Origin: Acidobacteriota bacterium
GTDB taxonomy: Bacteria; Acidobacteriota; Terriglobia; Terriglobales; Acidobacteriaceae
Length of the DNA: 13,633 nt
Assembly: GCA_021779695.1 (NCBI GenBank)
Contig: JAJYAE010000094.1
Location: forward strand, 1-13,633
Reading direction: 5' to 3'
Made by a program: the position numbers and the translations under genes. The notes below the pieces were generated by a model, which was not told where the DNA came from, made no database searches, and was given only the letters and a program-made list of their open reading frames with translations. Numbering within the stretch: position 1 is the stretch's first letter; each line of letters starts with the position of its first letter. This document shows positions 1-8,461 of the stretch, piece by piece.

Positions 1-791
1 GCGGCGAGCAGCTTTACGCTGGGCGGGTCCATCGCGCCGCCATACTTCATCGCGCCGGTCCAGTAGGGGTAGCAATGCATGACGGGAAAGCGCGCCGCGG
101 CCAGCGCCTGCGGCGAAAAGGTGTTGTTCTCGAACCACGGCGCATGGTCGACCCCATTCACATGCACATGACCGGGCAGCACATCCTGCATCAGCGTGAA
201 CATCCGCGCCATCCATGCGTCGCCCTGCGAAGTGGGCGCCTGCCAGCAGGTGTTGATCTCGTTGCCCATGTCAAAGCCGATGATGTTGCCATGCGGCTTC
301 ATGATGCGCGCCAGTTCACGGATGAAAAGCTTCTGCGCGGAGGCCATCGTAGCATCGGTATAGAAGCCGCTGGAAAGTCGATTGAATGGTGGCAGGAAGA
401 ACCACCCACTCAACTGACCGGTGAAGACGGTGACGAGCGCGTCGAGCTTACGTTCCTCCATCAGAGATAGGAGTTGATTGAGCCGGTCAAGATGCGCAGG
501 GCTCACCCACTGCGGATTCGGCTGAAAAAATGGCCAAATCAGCATGAGCCGCAGATGATCGGCGCCGAGCGCGGCGATGGCATCCAGGTCACGGCGGATG
601 GGATCGGCGTTCCAGTCATTCCAGCAGAACCACCAGTTGTGCGAAGGCGTGTAGTTCACGCCAAAGCGATGGCGGGTGAGGTCGAGGCTGGTGAGGTCCG
701 TTGGTGCAGCGATGGCAGGAAGCGCAAGGCCGCCTGAGATCACGGAGCCGGCCAGTGCAGTGCTTCCGCCCAGAAATCTGCGTCGATTCAT
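1..791 (-). CDS. Tat-exported glycoside hydrolase, clan GH-A / GH5-like (partial, C-terminus off the window)
   Basis: This is a 5' fragment of 263 codons, open from the ATG at 791 to the left edge with no stop. The N-terminus NRRRFLGG followed by a hydrophobic Ala/Gly-rich stretch and a possible LPAIAAP cleavage region (about residues 24-30) is a twin-arginine export signal, so the enzyme probably acts outside the cytoplasm. The mature part is Trp-rich (NWWFCWNDW, residues 52-60) and contains FDMGNEIN, residues 173-180. The Asn-Glu pair (N177-E178) fits the acid/base of (beta/alpha)8 retaining hydrolases of clan GH-A, such as GH5 mannanases, glucanases or beta-galactosidase-like enzymes. The catalytic nucleophile would lie outside the window, so family and substrate cannot be fixed. 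The start is 9 bp after the kdsA stop. An AGGA Shine-Dalgarno at 799-802 overlaps that stop, implying translational coupling with kdsA. The plus-strand reading frames here are shadows. Confidence 0.8.
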   Translation of the reverse strand, partial: MNRRRFLGGSTALAGSVISGGLALPAIAAPTDLTSLDLTRHRFGVNYTPSHNWWFCWNDWNADPIRRDLDAIAALGADHLRLMLIWPFFQPNPQWVSPAHLDRLNQLLSLMEERKLDALVTVFTGQLSGWFFLPPFNRLSSGFYTDATMASAQKLFIRELARIMKPHGNIIGFDMGNEINTCWQAPTSQGDAWMARMFTLMQDVLPGHVHVNGVDHAPWFENNTFSPQALAAARFPVMHCYPYWTGAMKYGGAMDPPSVKLLA

Positions 792-800
792 TGCGTTATC

Positions 801-1616
801 CTACTCGCCGGCCGCGGCATGAATCGCGAGCAGCCGCTCCAGCAGCGGCTTGAGCAGCTTCAGGTCCAGCGCGTTGGCGCCGTCGGACTTGGCATTCTTC
901 GGGTCGTCGTGGACTTCGAGGAACAGGCCATCAATGCCGGCGGCGACTGCGGCACGGGTAAGCAAAGGAATGAACTCCGGCTGGCCGCCGCTGACCCCGC
1001 CCGCGGCCGACGGCTGCTGCACGGAATGCGTGCCATCGAAGACCACCGGGGCCATCCTGCGCATTACAGGCAGCGAGCGGAAGTCCACAACCAGCGTGTT
1101 ATAGCCGAAGCTGGCCCCGCGCTCAGTGAGGAAGACGCGCTCATTGCCGGTGGAGCGGACCTTTTCGACCGGATGAACCATGTCCCACGGGGCAACGAAC
1201 TGACCCTTTTTGATGTTCACGGCGCGGCCTGTGCGGCCAGCGGCAACCAGCAGATCCGTCTGGCGGCAGAGGAAAGCGGGAATCTGGAGCACGTCAACGG
1301 CCTCCGCGGCGATTTCGCAATGGCCGGGCTCATGCACATCGGTGAGCACCGGCAGGCCGGTATCTTTGGCCAGGCGCGCAAGAATGGCCGTGCCCTCCTT
1401 CAGCCCGGGTCCGCGAAAGCTCTTGACGCTGGTGCGGTTCGCCTTGTCGTAGCTGGCTTTGAAGATGTAAGGGATGCCGAGGTCGCTGGTAATGCGCTGG
1501 ATCGCCCCGGCCATATGGCGCACGTGCGCTTCCGACTCGATAACGCACGGGCCTGCGATGAGAAAGAGGCTCCCGTCGCCCACGTGCACCGGACCAATTT
1601 CAAACGTATGGCTCAC
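801..1616 (-). CDS. kdsA: 3-deoxy-8-phosphooctulonate (Kdo-8-P) synthase, metal-dependent class
   Basis: This cytoplasmic enzyme condenses phosphoenolpyruvate with D-arabinose 5-phosphate to Kdo-8-phosphate, the precursor of the Kdo residue joining lipid A to the LPS core. At 271 residues it is of normal length. Visible family motifs are IAGPCVIES (20-28), KASYDKANRTS (53-63), FDGTHSVQQP (193-202) and FLEVHDDP (232-239). The Cys in AGPC (C24), together with H197, E234 and D245, matches the four metal ligands of the metal-dependent KdsA class (Aquifex type). The metal-independent E. coli type has Asn in place of the Cys. The start is GTG at 1616; the frame back to the in-frame stop at 1680-1682 contains no other ATG, GTG or TTG. 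No Shine-Dalgarno is visible before it. A 9-bp hairpin lies just upstream. The gene is 63 bp after the HhH gene and 9 bp before the glycoside hydrolase, so all three are probably co-transcribed. Confidence 0.95.
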   Translation of the reverse strand: MSHTFEIGPVHVGDGSLFLIAGPCVIESEAHVRHMAGAIQRITSDLGIPYIFKASYDKANRTSVKSFRGPGLKEGTAILARLAKDTGLPVLTDVHEPGHCEIAAEAVDVLQIPAFLCRQTDLLVAAGRTGRAVNIKKGQFVAPWDMVHPVEKVRSTGNERVFLTERGASFGYNTLVVDFRSLPVMRRMAPVVFDGTHSVQQPSAAGGVSGGQPEFIPLLTRAAVAAGIDGLFLEVHDDPKNAKSDGANALDLKLLKPLLERLLAIHAAAGE

Positions 1617-1631
1617 GTGTGCGATTCTATC

Positions 1632-1664
1632 GCGCCGGAGGAGACTTGACGGCTTCTCCGGCGC
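1632..1664 (-). other. 9-bp GC-rich hairpin upstream of kdsA
   Basis: Positions 1632-1640 (GCGCCGGAG) and 1656-1664 are perfect inverted complements around a 15-nt loop. The hairpin lies between the stop of the HhH gene and the kdsA GTG. In the minus-strand transcript it is followed by GATAGAATCG, not by a U tract, so it is a poor intrinsic terminator. It could instead be a processing or stability element, or influence kdsA initiation, which lacks a visible ribosome binding site. Confidence 0.45.
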
Positions 1665-1679
1665 AGTGCGCGCAAAGCG

Positions 1680-2249
1680 CTAGGAGCGCGCTTCGTCGGT
1701 CCGCTTCCGAGACCACTCCCAAAGCGCGCGCTCGAGCGCGTGCAGCGGCGTTGGCCCGGGTAGCTCATCCTGCGGCTGCACCATGCCGCCGGCAGCCAGC
1801 CTACTGCAAAACGTCACATAGTCTGCGTAAAAATCCACATCGTGACGCGCGTTGCCAAGCGCCTCAAGAGTACGGAAGTCGAGAACAGCGTATCGATCAG
1901 GAAAAATGGCGGCAAGAATCGCTGATGCGATGGACAGATCCACTCCGTGCAGCCCGGTCAACGCTCCGACGGCATCATGCACAGATGCGTTCGGCGATGC
2001 CGCAATCTTCAATGCATGGCGGATTTTCTCACCACTGTTGGCGATGAGGTAATGCACCACCCGCTCGGACTTCCAGCGGACGATGGCTTCGAGGTTTACG
2101 AGCGTATGTTCCCCGTTGCGGATCGCGGCTCCGGCCTCATACGCTGCCGCCTCCAACTCTTTTTCTTTTTCACCAGCTTTGGCCCAGTACTGCTCTGCCA
2201 GGCCCTGCAACTCCCCTGCTCCTGGCTGAAGTTCAAAGTGCGCACCCAT
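1680..2249 (-). CDS. Helix-hairpin-helix protein, HhH-GPD-like, function unknown
   Basis: This 189-residue protein is not one I can name. Its centre reads LTGLHGVDLSIASAILAAIFPDRY (split here as LTGLHGVDLSIA, 97-108, and SAILAAIFPDRY, 109-120) and then AVLDFRT (121-127). The pattern L.GL.GV...AS.IL....P..Y.V.D matches the helix-hairpin-helix element and following Asp of the HhH-GPD DNA glycosylase fold. The Lys found in the hairpin of bifunctional glycosylases (GxGxKTA) is absent, the sequence there being GVDLSIA. A helical, Glu/Lys-rich N-terminus (residues 11-45) precedes it. DNA or RNA binding is a reasonable guess; glycosylase activity is not supported. The ATG at 2249 was preferred to an upstream in-frame one at 2339 because a GGAGGG sits 6 nt before it and a strong promoter lies between the two ATGs. 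No cysteine cluster indicates an Fe-S site. Confidence 0.75.
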   Translation of the reverse strand: MGAHFELQPGAGELQGLAEQYWAKAGEKEKELEAAAYEAGAAIRNGEHTLVNLEAIVRWKSERVVHYLIANSGEKIRHALKIAASPNASVHDAVGALTGLHGVDLSIASAILAAIFPDRYAVLDFRTLEALGNARHDVDFYADYVTFCSRLAAGGMVQPQDELPGPTPLHALERALWEWSRKRTDEARS

Positions 2250-2255
2250 AATGAG

Positions 2256-2261
2256 CCCTCC
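2256..2261 (-). promoter_or_regulatory. Ribosome binding site GGAGGG of the HhH gene
   Basis: On the minus strand GGAGGG lies 6 nt before the ATG at 2249. It decides the start of the 189-residue HhH protein against the longer frame beginning at 2339. Confidence 0.8.
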
Positions 2262-2279
2262 GTGCAAAAAACGAGAGCA

Positions 2280-2309
2280 ACAATAGGCCCGGCGAAAAAT
2301 CATTGTCAA
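2280..2309 (-). promoter_or_regulatory. Sigma-70 promoter for HhH gene-kdsA-glycoside hydrolase
   Basis: On the minus strand a perfect -35 TTGACA (2304-2309) is followed after 18 nt by TATTGT (2280-2285), four of six matches to the -10 consensus. Transcription would begin near 2273, giving a leader of about 24 nt with the GGAGGG site just before the ATG at 2249. It lies downstream of the pyrG terminator, so it is the obvious promoter for the three genes that follow. Confidence 0.7.
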
Positions 2310-2415
2310 TAGCAAACTTGGCTCAGGAATGATGGGCACGTACGTTCACCGGGCGGATGAGCGCGAGAGATGGGAAGTCACACGGGGCTGTGATGCAGGC
2401 TGCGCATGGAATAGA

Positions 2416-2451
2416 AAAGCGCCGCAGCCGGATGACGGGCTGCGGCGCTTT
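2416..2451 (-). terminator. Rho-independent terminator of pyrG
   Basis: A perfect 14-bp inverted repeat (2416-2429 with 2438-2451) surrounds an 8-nt loop. Read on the minus strand it ends in a run of four T followed by CTAT. It begins 19 bp after the pyrG stop codon. Stem, loop and U-run are what is expected of an intrinsic terminator. In the opposite direction the stem ends with only TTT, so its main role is to end pyrG transcripts. Confidence 0.88.
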
Positions 2452-2469
2452 GTCAGTACGCTCGTCTCT

Positions 2470-4291
<1,822 letters not shown>

Positions 4292-4367
4292 GCTCCCGCA
4301 TGAAGCGCTCTGTGACCGCCGACACTGCCATCGTGTGGAAAACAGGGCACATTTGAGCGGATCACAA

Positions 4368-4398
4368 AGGCCCCTTGCTGGTTCGGGGTCCGGGGCCT
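4368..4398. repeat. Inverted repeat AGGCCCC/GGGGCCT upstream of the aldo/keto reductase
   Basis: Seven-base arms (4368-4374 and 4392-4398) are separated by 17 nt. An internal GGGG (4385-4388) could pair alternatively with the left CCCC. It lies 30 bp before the reductase ATG, so it could be an operator or a leader hairpin. There is no direct evidence for either. Confidence 0.3.
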
Positions 4399-4427
4399 AG
4401 GATGCTCGATGAGAGGAAGCCACCGAG

Positions 4428-5426
4428 ATGACGACAGCGATCCTGACTGACCGGCGCAAACTGGGCAAAATGGGGCCAGAGGTCTTTCCGATTGCCCTGG
4501 GCTGCATGGGCATGAGCGGCATGTACGGCCAGGCCGACGAAGCGGAGAGTCTTGCAACCATTCACGCCGCCATTGACGCAGGAGTGAACCTGATCGACAC
4601 GGGCGACTTCTACGGCATGGGCCATAACGAAATGCTCATTGCCAAGGCGCTGCGCTTCCAGCGCGAGCAGGTGCTGCTCAGCGTGAAGTTTGGCGCCCAG
4701 CGCAGTCCCAGCGGCGCATGGCTTGGCTTCGACGCGCGCCCCGCAACGGTGCAGACTTCTCTGGCCTATTCTCTGCAGCGCCTCGGGGTGGACTACATCG
4801 ATATCTACCGGCCCTCGCGCCTGGACCCGCAGGTACCGGTGGAAGACACCATCGGCGCTATTCAGCGGATGGTCGATGCAGGATACGTGCGTTACATCGG
4901 TCTTTCAGAGGTGGGACCGGAAACAATCCGGCGCGCCGCCGCCGTGCATCCGATTGTTGATTTGCAGATTGAGTACTCTCTGGTGAGCCGCGGGCCGGAG
5001 AAGAAGATCTTTCCCGTACTGGACGAGCTGGGCATCGGGGCAACTGTCTATGGCGTGCTCTCGCGCGGGCTGCTGACGGGGTCACGCCCAATGGGCAAGG
5101 GCGATATCCGTGGACATTTTCCGCGATTCAAGGAAGAAAACCTTGCGAAGAATCAGCATCTGATCGAGCGGTTACGGAAGCTGGCTGCGGACAAGCGCGT
5201 AACTCCGGCGCAACTGGCCACCGCCTGGGTGATGGCCAGGAGCAGGACCATCGTCCCCGTGATGGGCGCGCGGACCCAGGCGCAGATTGCTGAGACACTG
5301 AAGGCGTTGGAAGTGAGGCTGACGCCGGGCGAAACCGCCGCACTCGAAGCGGAGGTTTCAGCCGAAGCGGTTGCCGGAACGCGTTACGACTCAATCCAGA
5401 TGAAAGCTCTCGACAGCGAGAAGTGA
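4428..5426 (+). CDS. Aldo/keto reductase family oxidoreductase with a Ser at the usual active-site His
   Basis: This 332-residue protein is an NADPH-type (beta/alpha)8 aldo/keto reductase. The opening RRKLGKMGPEVFPIALGCMG, the LIDTGDFYG segment (55-63), LLSVKFG (83-89) and the C-terminal nucleotide-binding segment GARTQAQIAETLKALEV (280-296) are typical. Of the Asp-Tyr-Lys-His tetrad, D57, Y62 and K87 are visible. The position normally occupied by His (as in LHRVDP) reads RPSRLDP, so Ser130 replaces it. Related reductases with QPARVDP there are known, so this may mark a subfamily rather than a dead enzyme. The substrate cannot be told. A GAGAGGA lies 10 nt before the ATG. The gene stands alone on the plus strand, divergent from pyrG and convergent with the TonB-dependent receptor. 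No signal peptide is visible; the protein should be cytoplasmic. Confidence 0.93.
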   Translation: MTTAILTDRRKLGKMGPEVFPIALGCMGMSGMYGQADEAESLATIHAAIDAGVNLIDTGDFYGMGHNEMLIAKALRFQREQVLLSVKFGAQRSPSGAWLGFDARPATVQTSLAYSLQRLGVDYIDIYRPSRLDPQVPVEDTIGAIQRMVDAGYVRYIGLSEVGPETIRRAAAVHPIVDLQIEYSLVSRGPEKKIFPVLDELGIGATVYGVLSRGLLTGSRPMGKGDIRGHFPRFKEENLAKNQHLIERLRKLAADKRVTPAQLATAWVMARSRTIVPVMGARTQAQIAETLKALEVRLTPGETAALEAEVSAEAVAGTRYDSIQMKALDSEK

Positions 5427-5428
5427 GT

Positions 5429-5457
5429 TCTCCGCAAGCCGCCCCGGCATGCGGAGA
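5429..5457. terminator. Hairpin between convergent genes, possible bidirectional terminator
   Basis: TCTCCGCA (5429-5436) pairs perfectly with 5450-5457. After an A-A mismatch a further three G-C pairs (5438-5440 with 5446-5448) close a 5-nt loop. It fills most of the 51-bp gap between the aldo/keto reductase and TonB-receptor stop codons, where a shared terminator would be expected. Neither strand has a U tract after it, so it may act as a 3'-end barrier or with Rho rather than as a classical intrinsic terminator. Confidence 0.45.
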
Positions 5458-5477
5458 TGGCGCAGTGCCTGAGCCTT

Positions 5478-8273
5478 TTAGAAGTTCATCGTGACCTTTG
5501 CCGTCAGCGCACGCGGGGTGACGTAGTGCGTTCCGCTGAACGTCGACAGAAAGTTATACAGAGCGTACTCGTTTGCCACGTTGATCGCCGTCAGTTCGAA
5601 GTCAAACTTGTAGCGATCTGCATGGAACAGGTTGTCCTTGCCCAGGGAGAGATCGAACAAGTTGCGCGGCGCGATGCGCTGCGGATTCTTGTCGTTATTC
5701 CCCGTGCCGGGCGCAGGGATGTTGATCAGGCTGGAGTTCAGCTCGTTCGCTGGGCAGACTGCGGGAAGCGCCTTGGTGGGCGTGGCGCGGACGCCATTGC
5801 ATTCCAGCCCCGCCTGGAACTCTTCGTCGGCCGTGAGCGGCAAATAGACAGGGGCACCGGTGACGGGATTGGTGGTCGGCGGCAGGTTGGTATCGACCAT
5901 GGCGATCGCGGGCTGGCCATTCAGCAGCGTCGAGCTATTGGTGCATGGCGTGTTGGGGTCGGTGATGCCAAAGCACGGCGTGGACCCGGCAACTGCCCCT
6001 GAATCGAAACGCCAGTTGAATCCACCCCAGATGCCTCTCACGAATCGGCCAGCGGGCAGAGTGTACTGCACGTGCGTCGTCTCGTTAAATTTCTCGTCGT
6101 GGTCGATGCGGAATGGCAAGCCGGTATGGCCTACGGTCGCTCCGGCGCCAGCCACCTGCGGCGGAAAGAAGCGTGCAGCCACCGAGGACATGACTGCGTA
6201 GGCGCTGAAGTTATGCACCTGCGGCACCTCCACATTCAGAGCGTAGCCGGGAATCTTGGAGTTATGCCAATCAATGGGAAAGCTGATGGGGGTGTTGCCG
6301 AGTACGGCAAAATCAAAGGCATTGTGAGTGTACTTCCAGATGTATTCGCCACTGACAACCACTTTGGAGCCAATTTGCTGCTGGAAGCCGGCATGGAATT
6401 CATTCTTGAACCCCGGCTGCATTGTGTCCGAGACACCTGGCGTGCACAGGAGCAAGGGAGCCAGCACCTGGCTGAGGCATCCTTCGCTCGATAAAACCAG
6501 GTTTTCATTGAAGGGTGTTTCGAGTGTGCGGGCATACGAGGCGCGAAGCACGGTATTCGTTCGCTTGACGTTGTACGCCATGCCTACACGGGGTTCCGTC
6601 TGGTTCGCAGCCGTCAGGCCGTTGTACAAATCCTCGCGCAAGCCCACATTGAAATTCCAGTTGCCTGCCTTGATCTGATCCTCAATGTAGAGCGCAAGCT
6701 CCTTCACGTCGGTACGTCCCAGGAAGGAGTAGTAGGCACCGGCGCGCGTCAGATCGTAAGGACGCAAGACCTGAAGGAAATTCGGATTGGCGAGGACGCC
6801 GTTCGCCGCGCAGTCAATCGTTCCAGAATAGCCAGGGAGCGGGTTGCCGCCGGCATCCATGCAGGGAGAGTTATAAGTATTTTCGACAATGCCCAGTGCA
6901 TCACTCTCTCGCAGAAATGTCTGTTGGTATTGGGCACCCGCTTTGATGTCATGAATCCCCCTCGAATATGTGAGGTCCGAGTGGATGCCTGTATTCATCA
7001 ACGTACGGATTTGCGAAATCGACGAGGTCTGCAGGTTGGCCGGACCAAGGTCGGCAAGCGGATTCTTGCTCGGAAAGTAGTTATAGAGGTCTTTGCGGAC
7101 AAATGCGCCTACGTTCAGAACCGCATCATTGCTGACGATCCAGGTGTAAGTCGGTGAAATGTTGAAAGTTCCTATCTTCGAATGCTGATCTGCGTTGCCC
7201 ACAATGCCGAAGACGGGATTGACTCCAGCTCCACCACTCACAACGTTCTGCACATTCAGGTTGTTGTAGTCGTTCGGCGTCTGAAACCAGGACCGGCTGT
7301 AATTCATGTCGAGATGAACGGAGTTTGCAGCGTTGATGGTGTAATCCACGCGGTCAAAAAAGTTCTCTTCGTTCCCCTTGTCGTGAAAGACCGCAAACTC
7401 GGGCGGATCGAGAAATCGGCCAGTGTTCAATCCGTCCGCTTCCAGAAAATTTCCCCAGTTTGTATGTCCATACGAGAGATCAAATCCGCCCGAGGCTGAT
7501 CCAAAACTCCCATAGGAACTTTGCAGACTTCCCGTAGGCTTTGTGACGCCTTGTCCGGATCGCGTGGTGGCCACGATGACAAGACTCGTCTTATCACCGT
7601 ACTCCGCAGGCGGCGCACCTGAAATCACCTGGATCGACTGGATCGCGTCAGATGGAAGCTGATTGGAGAACACCTTGCTTTGCTGGTCTGAGATCGCCTG
7701 CCCATCCACTGAGAACGAATTCGAGGCATGATCGCCCAGTCCATGGAAAAGGCCATTGGAGTCTGCCGAGACGCCGGGCGTTGTCAAAGTGACGAGGGAA
7801 CTGAGGGAAGACGACTGGCTTTCAAGCGGCACCTTGATGAATGCGTCCCTGTCGACATCGGTATGAAAAGTCGGATCATCTTCCACAAGATCTGCAGAAG
7901 CCTCAACAGTCACCGTGGAGCCGCTCACCTGGATCTGCAACACCGGATTGATGGTCACCCCCACCACGGAATCGATGTTGACGGTTTCAGTCAGCGAGGA
8001 AAAGCCCGGCGCGCTCACCTGCAGGTTGTAGTGATTGAAGGGAAGATTCGCAAGGACGAATTGACCCATTCCATCCGTAGTCATTGTGCGGTCGAGTCGG
8101 CTGACGGTGTTCCAAAGGTGCACCTGTGCATTCGGAACCACTGCGCCGCTCGGATCCTTCACGGCACCCCGCAGGGATCCCGCATTTCCGCTCTGACCTT
8201 CCGCGAAACACAATCCTGGAGTCAATAAGAATAGGACTAAGGTTCGCAAGATGTAGCCGCAACGCAACGGCAT
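5478..8273 (-). CDS. TonB-dependent receptor, Oar-like, with N-terminal carboxypeptidase-regulatory domain
   Basis: This 931-residue outer-membrane transporter would take up an unknown ligand using TonB/ExbBD energy. A signal peptide spans residues 1-24 (cleavage likely after CFA). A carboxypeptidase-regulatory-like beta-sandwich follows (about 33-113, SLRGAVKDPSGAVVPNAQV). The plug lies at about 135-245 and contains FSVDGQAISD and the segment IQSIQVISGAPPAEYGDK. The rest is an aromatic-rich beta-barrel ending in Phe (VTMNF), as expected for Bam-dependent insertion. All eight cysteines of the mature protein form close pairs: 471/488, 599/610, 767/777 and 825/840, probably disulfides in surface loops. 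The ATG at 8273 is chosen over one at 8327 because GGAGG lies 6 nt upstream and a normal signal peptide follows. The gene is 188 bp downstream of a small His/Cys membrane protein gene on the same strand. Oar-like receptors are very numerous in Acidobacteriota, and ligands are mostly unknown. Confidence 0.93.
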   Translation of the reverse strand: MPLRCGYILRTLVLFLLTPGLCFAEGQSGNAGSLRGAVKDPSGAVVPNAQVHLWNTVSRLDRTMTTDGMGQFVLANLPFNHYNLQVSAPGFSSLTETVNIDSVVGVTINPVLQIQVSGSTVTVEASADLVEDDPTFHTDVDRDAFIKVPLESQSSSLSSLVTLTTPGVSADSNGLFHGLGDHASNSFSVDGQAISDQQSKVFSNQLPSDAIQSIQVISGAPPAEYGDKTSLVIVATTRSGQGVTKPTGSLQSSYGSFGSASGGFDLSYGHTNWGNFLEADGLNTGRFLDPPEFAVFHDKGNEENFFDRVDYTINAANSVHLDMNYSRSWFQTPNDYNNLNVQNVVSGGAGVNPVFGIVGNADQHSKIGTFNISPTYTWIVSNDAVLNVGAFVRKDLYNYFPSKNPLADLGPANLQTSSISQIRTLMNTGIHSDLTYSRGIHDIKAGAQYQQTFLRESDALGIVENTYNSPCMDAGGNPLPGYSGTIDCAANGVLANPNFLQVLRPYDLTRAGAYYSFLGRTDVKELALYIEDQIKAGNWNFNVGLREDLYNGLTAANQTEPRVGMAYNVKRTNTVLRASYARTLETPFNENLVLSSEGCLSQVLAPLLLCTPGVSDTMQPGFKNEFHAGFQQQIGSKVVVSGEYIWKYTHNAFDFAVLGNTPISFPIDWHNSKIPGYALNVEVPQVHNFSAYAVMSSVAARFFPPQVAGAGATVGHTGLPFRIDHDEKFNETTHVQYTLPAGRFVRGIWGGFNWRFDSGAVAGSTPCFGITDPNTPCTNSSTLLNGQPAIAMVDTNLPPTTNPVTGAPVYLPLTADEEFQAGLECNGVRATPTKALPAVCPANELNSSLINIPAPGTGNNDKNPQRIAPRNLFDLSLGKDNLFHADRYKFDFELTAINVANEYALYNFLSTFSGTHYVTPRALTAKVTMNF

Positions 8274-8279
8274 ACCAAA

Positions 8280-8284
8280 CCTCC
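8280..8284 (-). promoter_or_regulatory. Ribosome binding site GGAGG of the TonB-dependent receptor
   Basis: GGAGG on the minus strand ends 6 nt before the ATG at 8273. It fixes the start of the receptor at its signal peptide and rules against the in-frame ATG at 8327. Confidence 0.8.
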
Positions 8285-8365
8285 GGAAAATACCTGCCAC
8301 AACTAAAAAGTGATCGAAACTGGACAACGGCCGTAAGAATGCAAGAGACGCATTGGAATCAAGCC

Positions 8366-8392
8366 GTGCGCCTCCGGAATCGGAGCCCGCAC
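8366..8392 (-). other. Hairpin in the leader of the TonB-dependent receptor
   Basis: GTGCG (8366-8370) pairs with 8388-8392. After a small asymmetric internal loop CTCCG (8372-8376) pairs with 8381-8385 around a 4-nt loop. With the hairpin at 8395-8416 it forms a structured stretch between the small membrane protein gene and the receptor. No U tract follows on the minus strand. A role in differential expression or mRNA stability is inference. Confidence 0.5.
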
Positions 8393-8394
8393 CC

Positions 8395-8416
8395 GGCGCA
8401 GAACTGGGACTGCGCC
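8395..8416 (-). other. Second, perfect 7-bp hairpin in the same leader
   Basis: GGCGCAG (8395-8401) pairs with CTGCGCC (8410-8416) around an 8-nt loop. It begins 2 nt from the neighbouring hairpin. I do not recognise the pair as a named riboswitch: the conserved cobalamin-riboswitch core, the usual suspect before TonB receptors, is not visible. Confidence 0.5.
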
Positions 8417-8461
8417 AAGCAAGCCGGGTTCAAAAGACCGAGGCTGCCAGTACAAGAGGGC

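Noticed and set aside
75..737. Two plus-strand open frames (75-470 and 474-737)
   Set aside because: They are antisense to the glycoside hydrolase fragment, which has a Tat signal, GNE motif and ribosome binding site.
819..1649. A 276-codon open frame on the plus strand over kdsA
   Set aside because: Shadow of kdsA; no family features.
2250..2339. Longer start of the HhH gene at 2339
   Set aside because: It would begin upstream of a strong sigma-70 promoter, while GGAGGG precedes the ATG at 2249.
8274..8461. Cobalamin (B12) riboswitch before the TonB receptor
   Set aside because: Looked for because such receptors often have one. The conserved core elements are not visible and the region is too short for the full structure.
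8274..8461. Sigma-54 (-24/-12) promoter before the TonB receptor
   Set aside because: TGGCAG-like fragments occur, but no GG-N10-GC pair with correct spacing is present.
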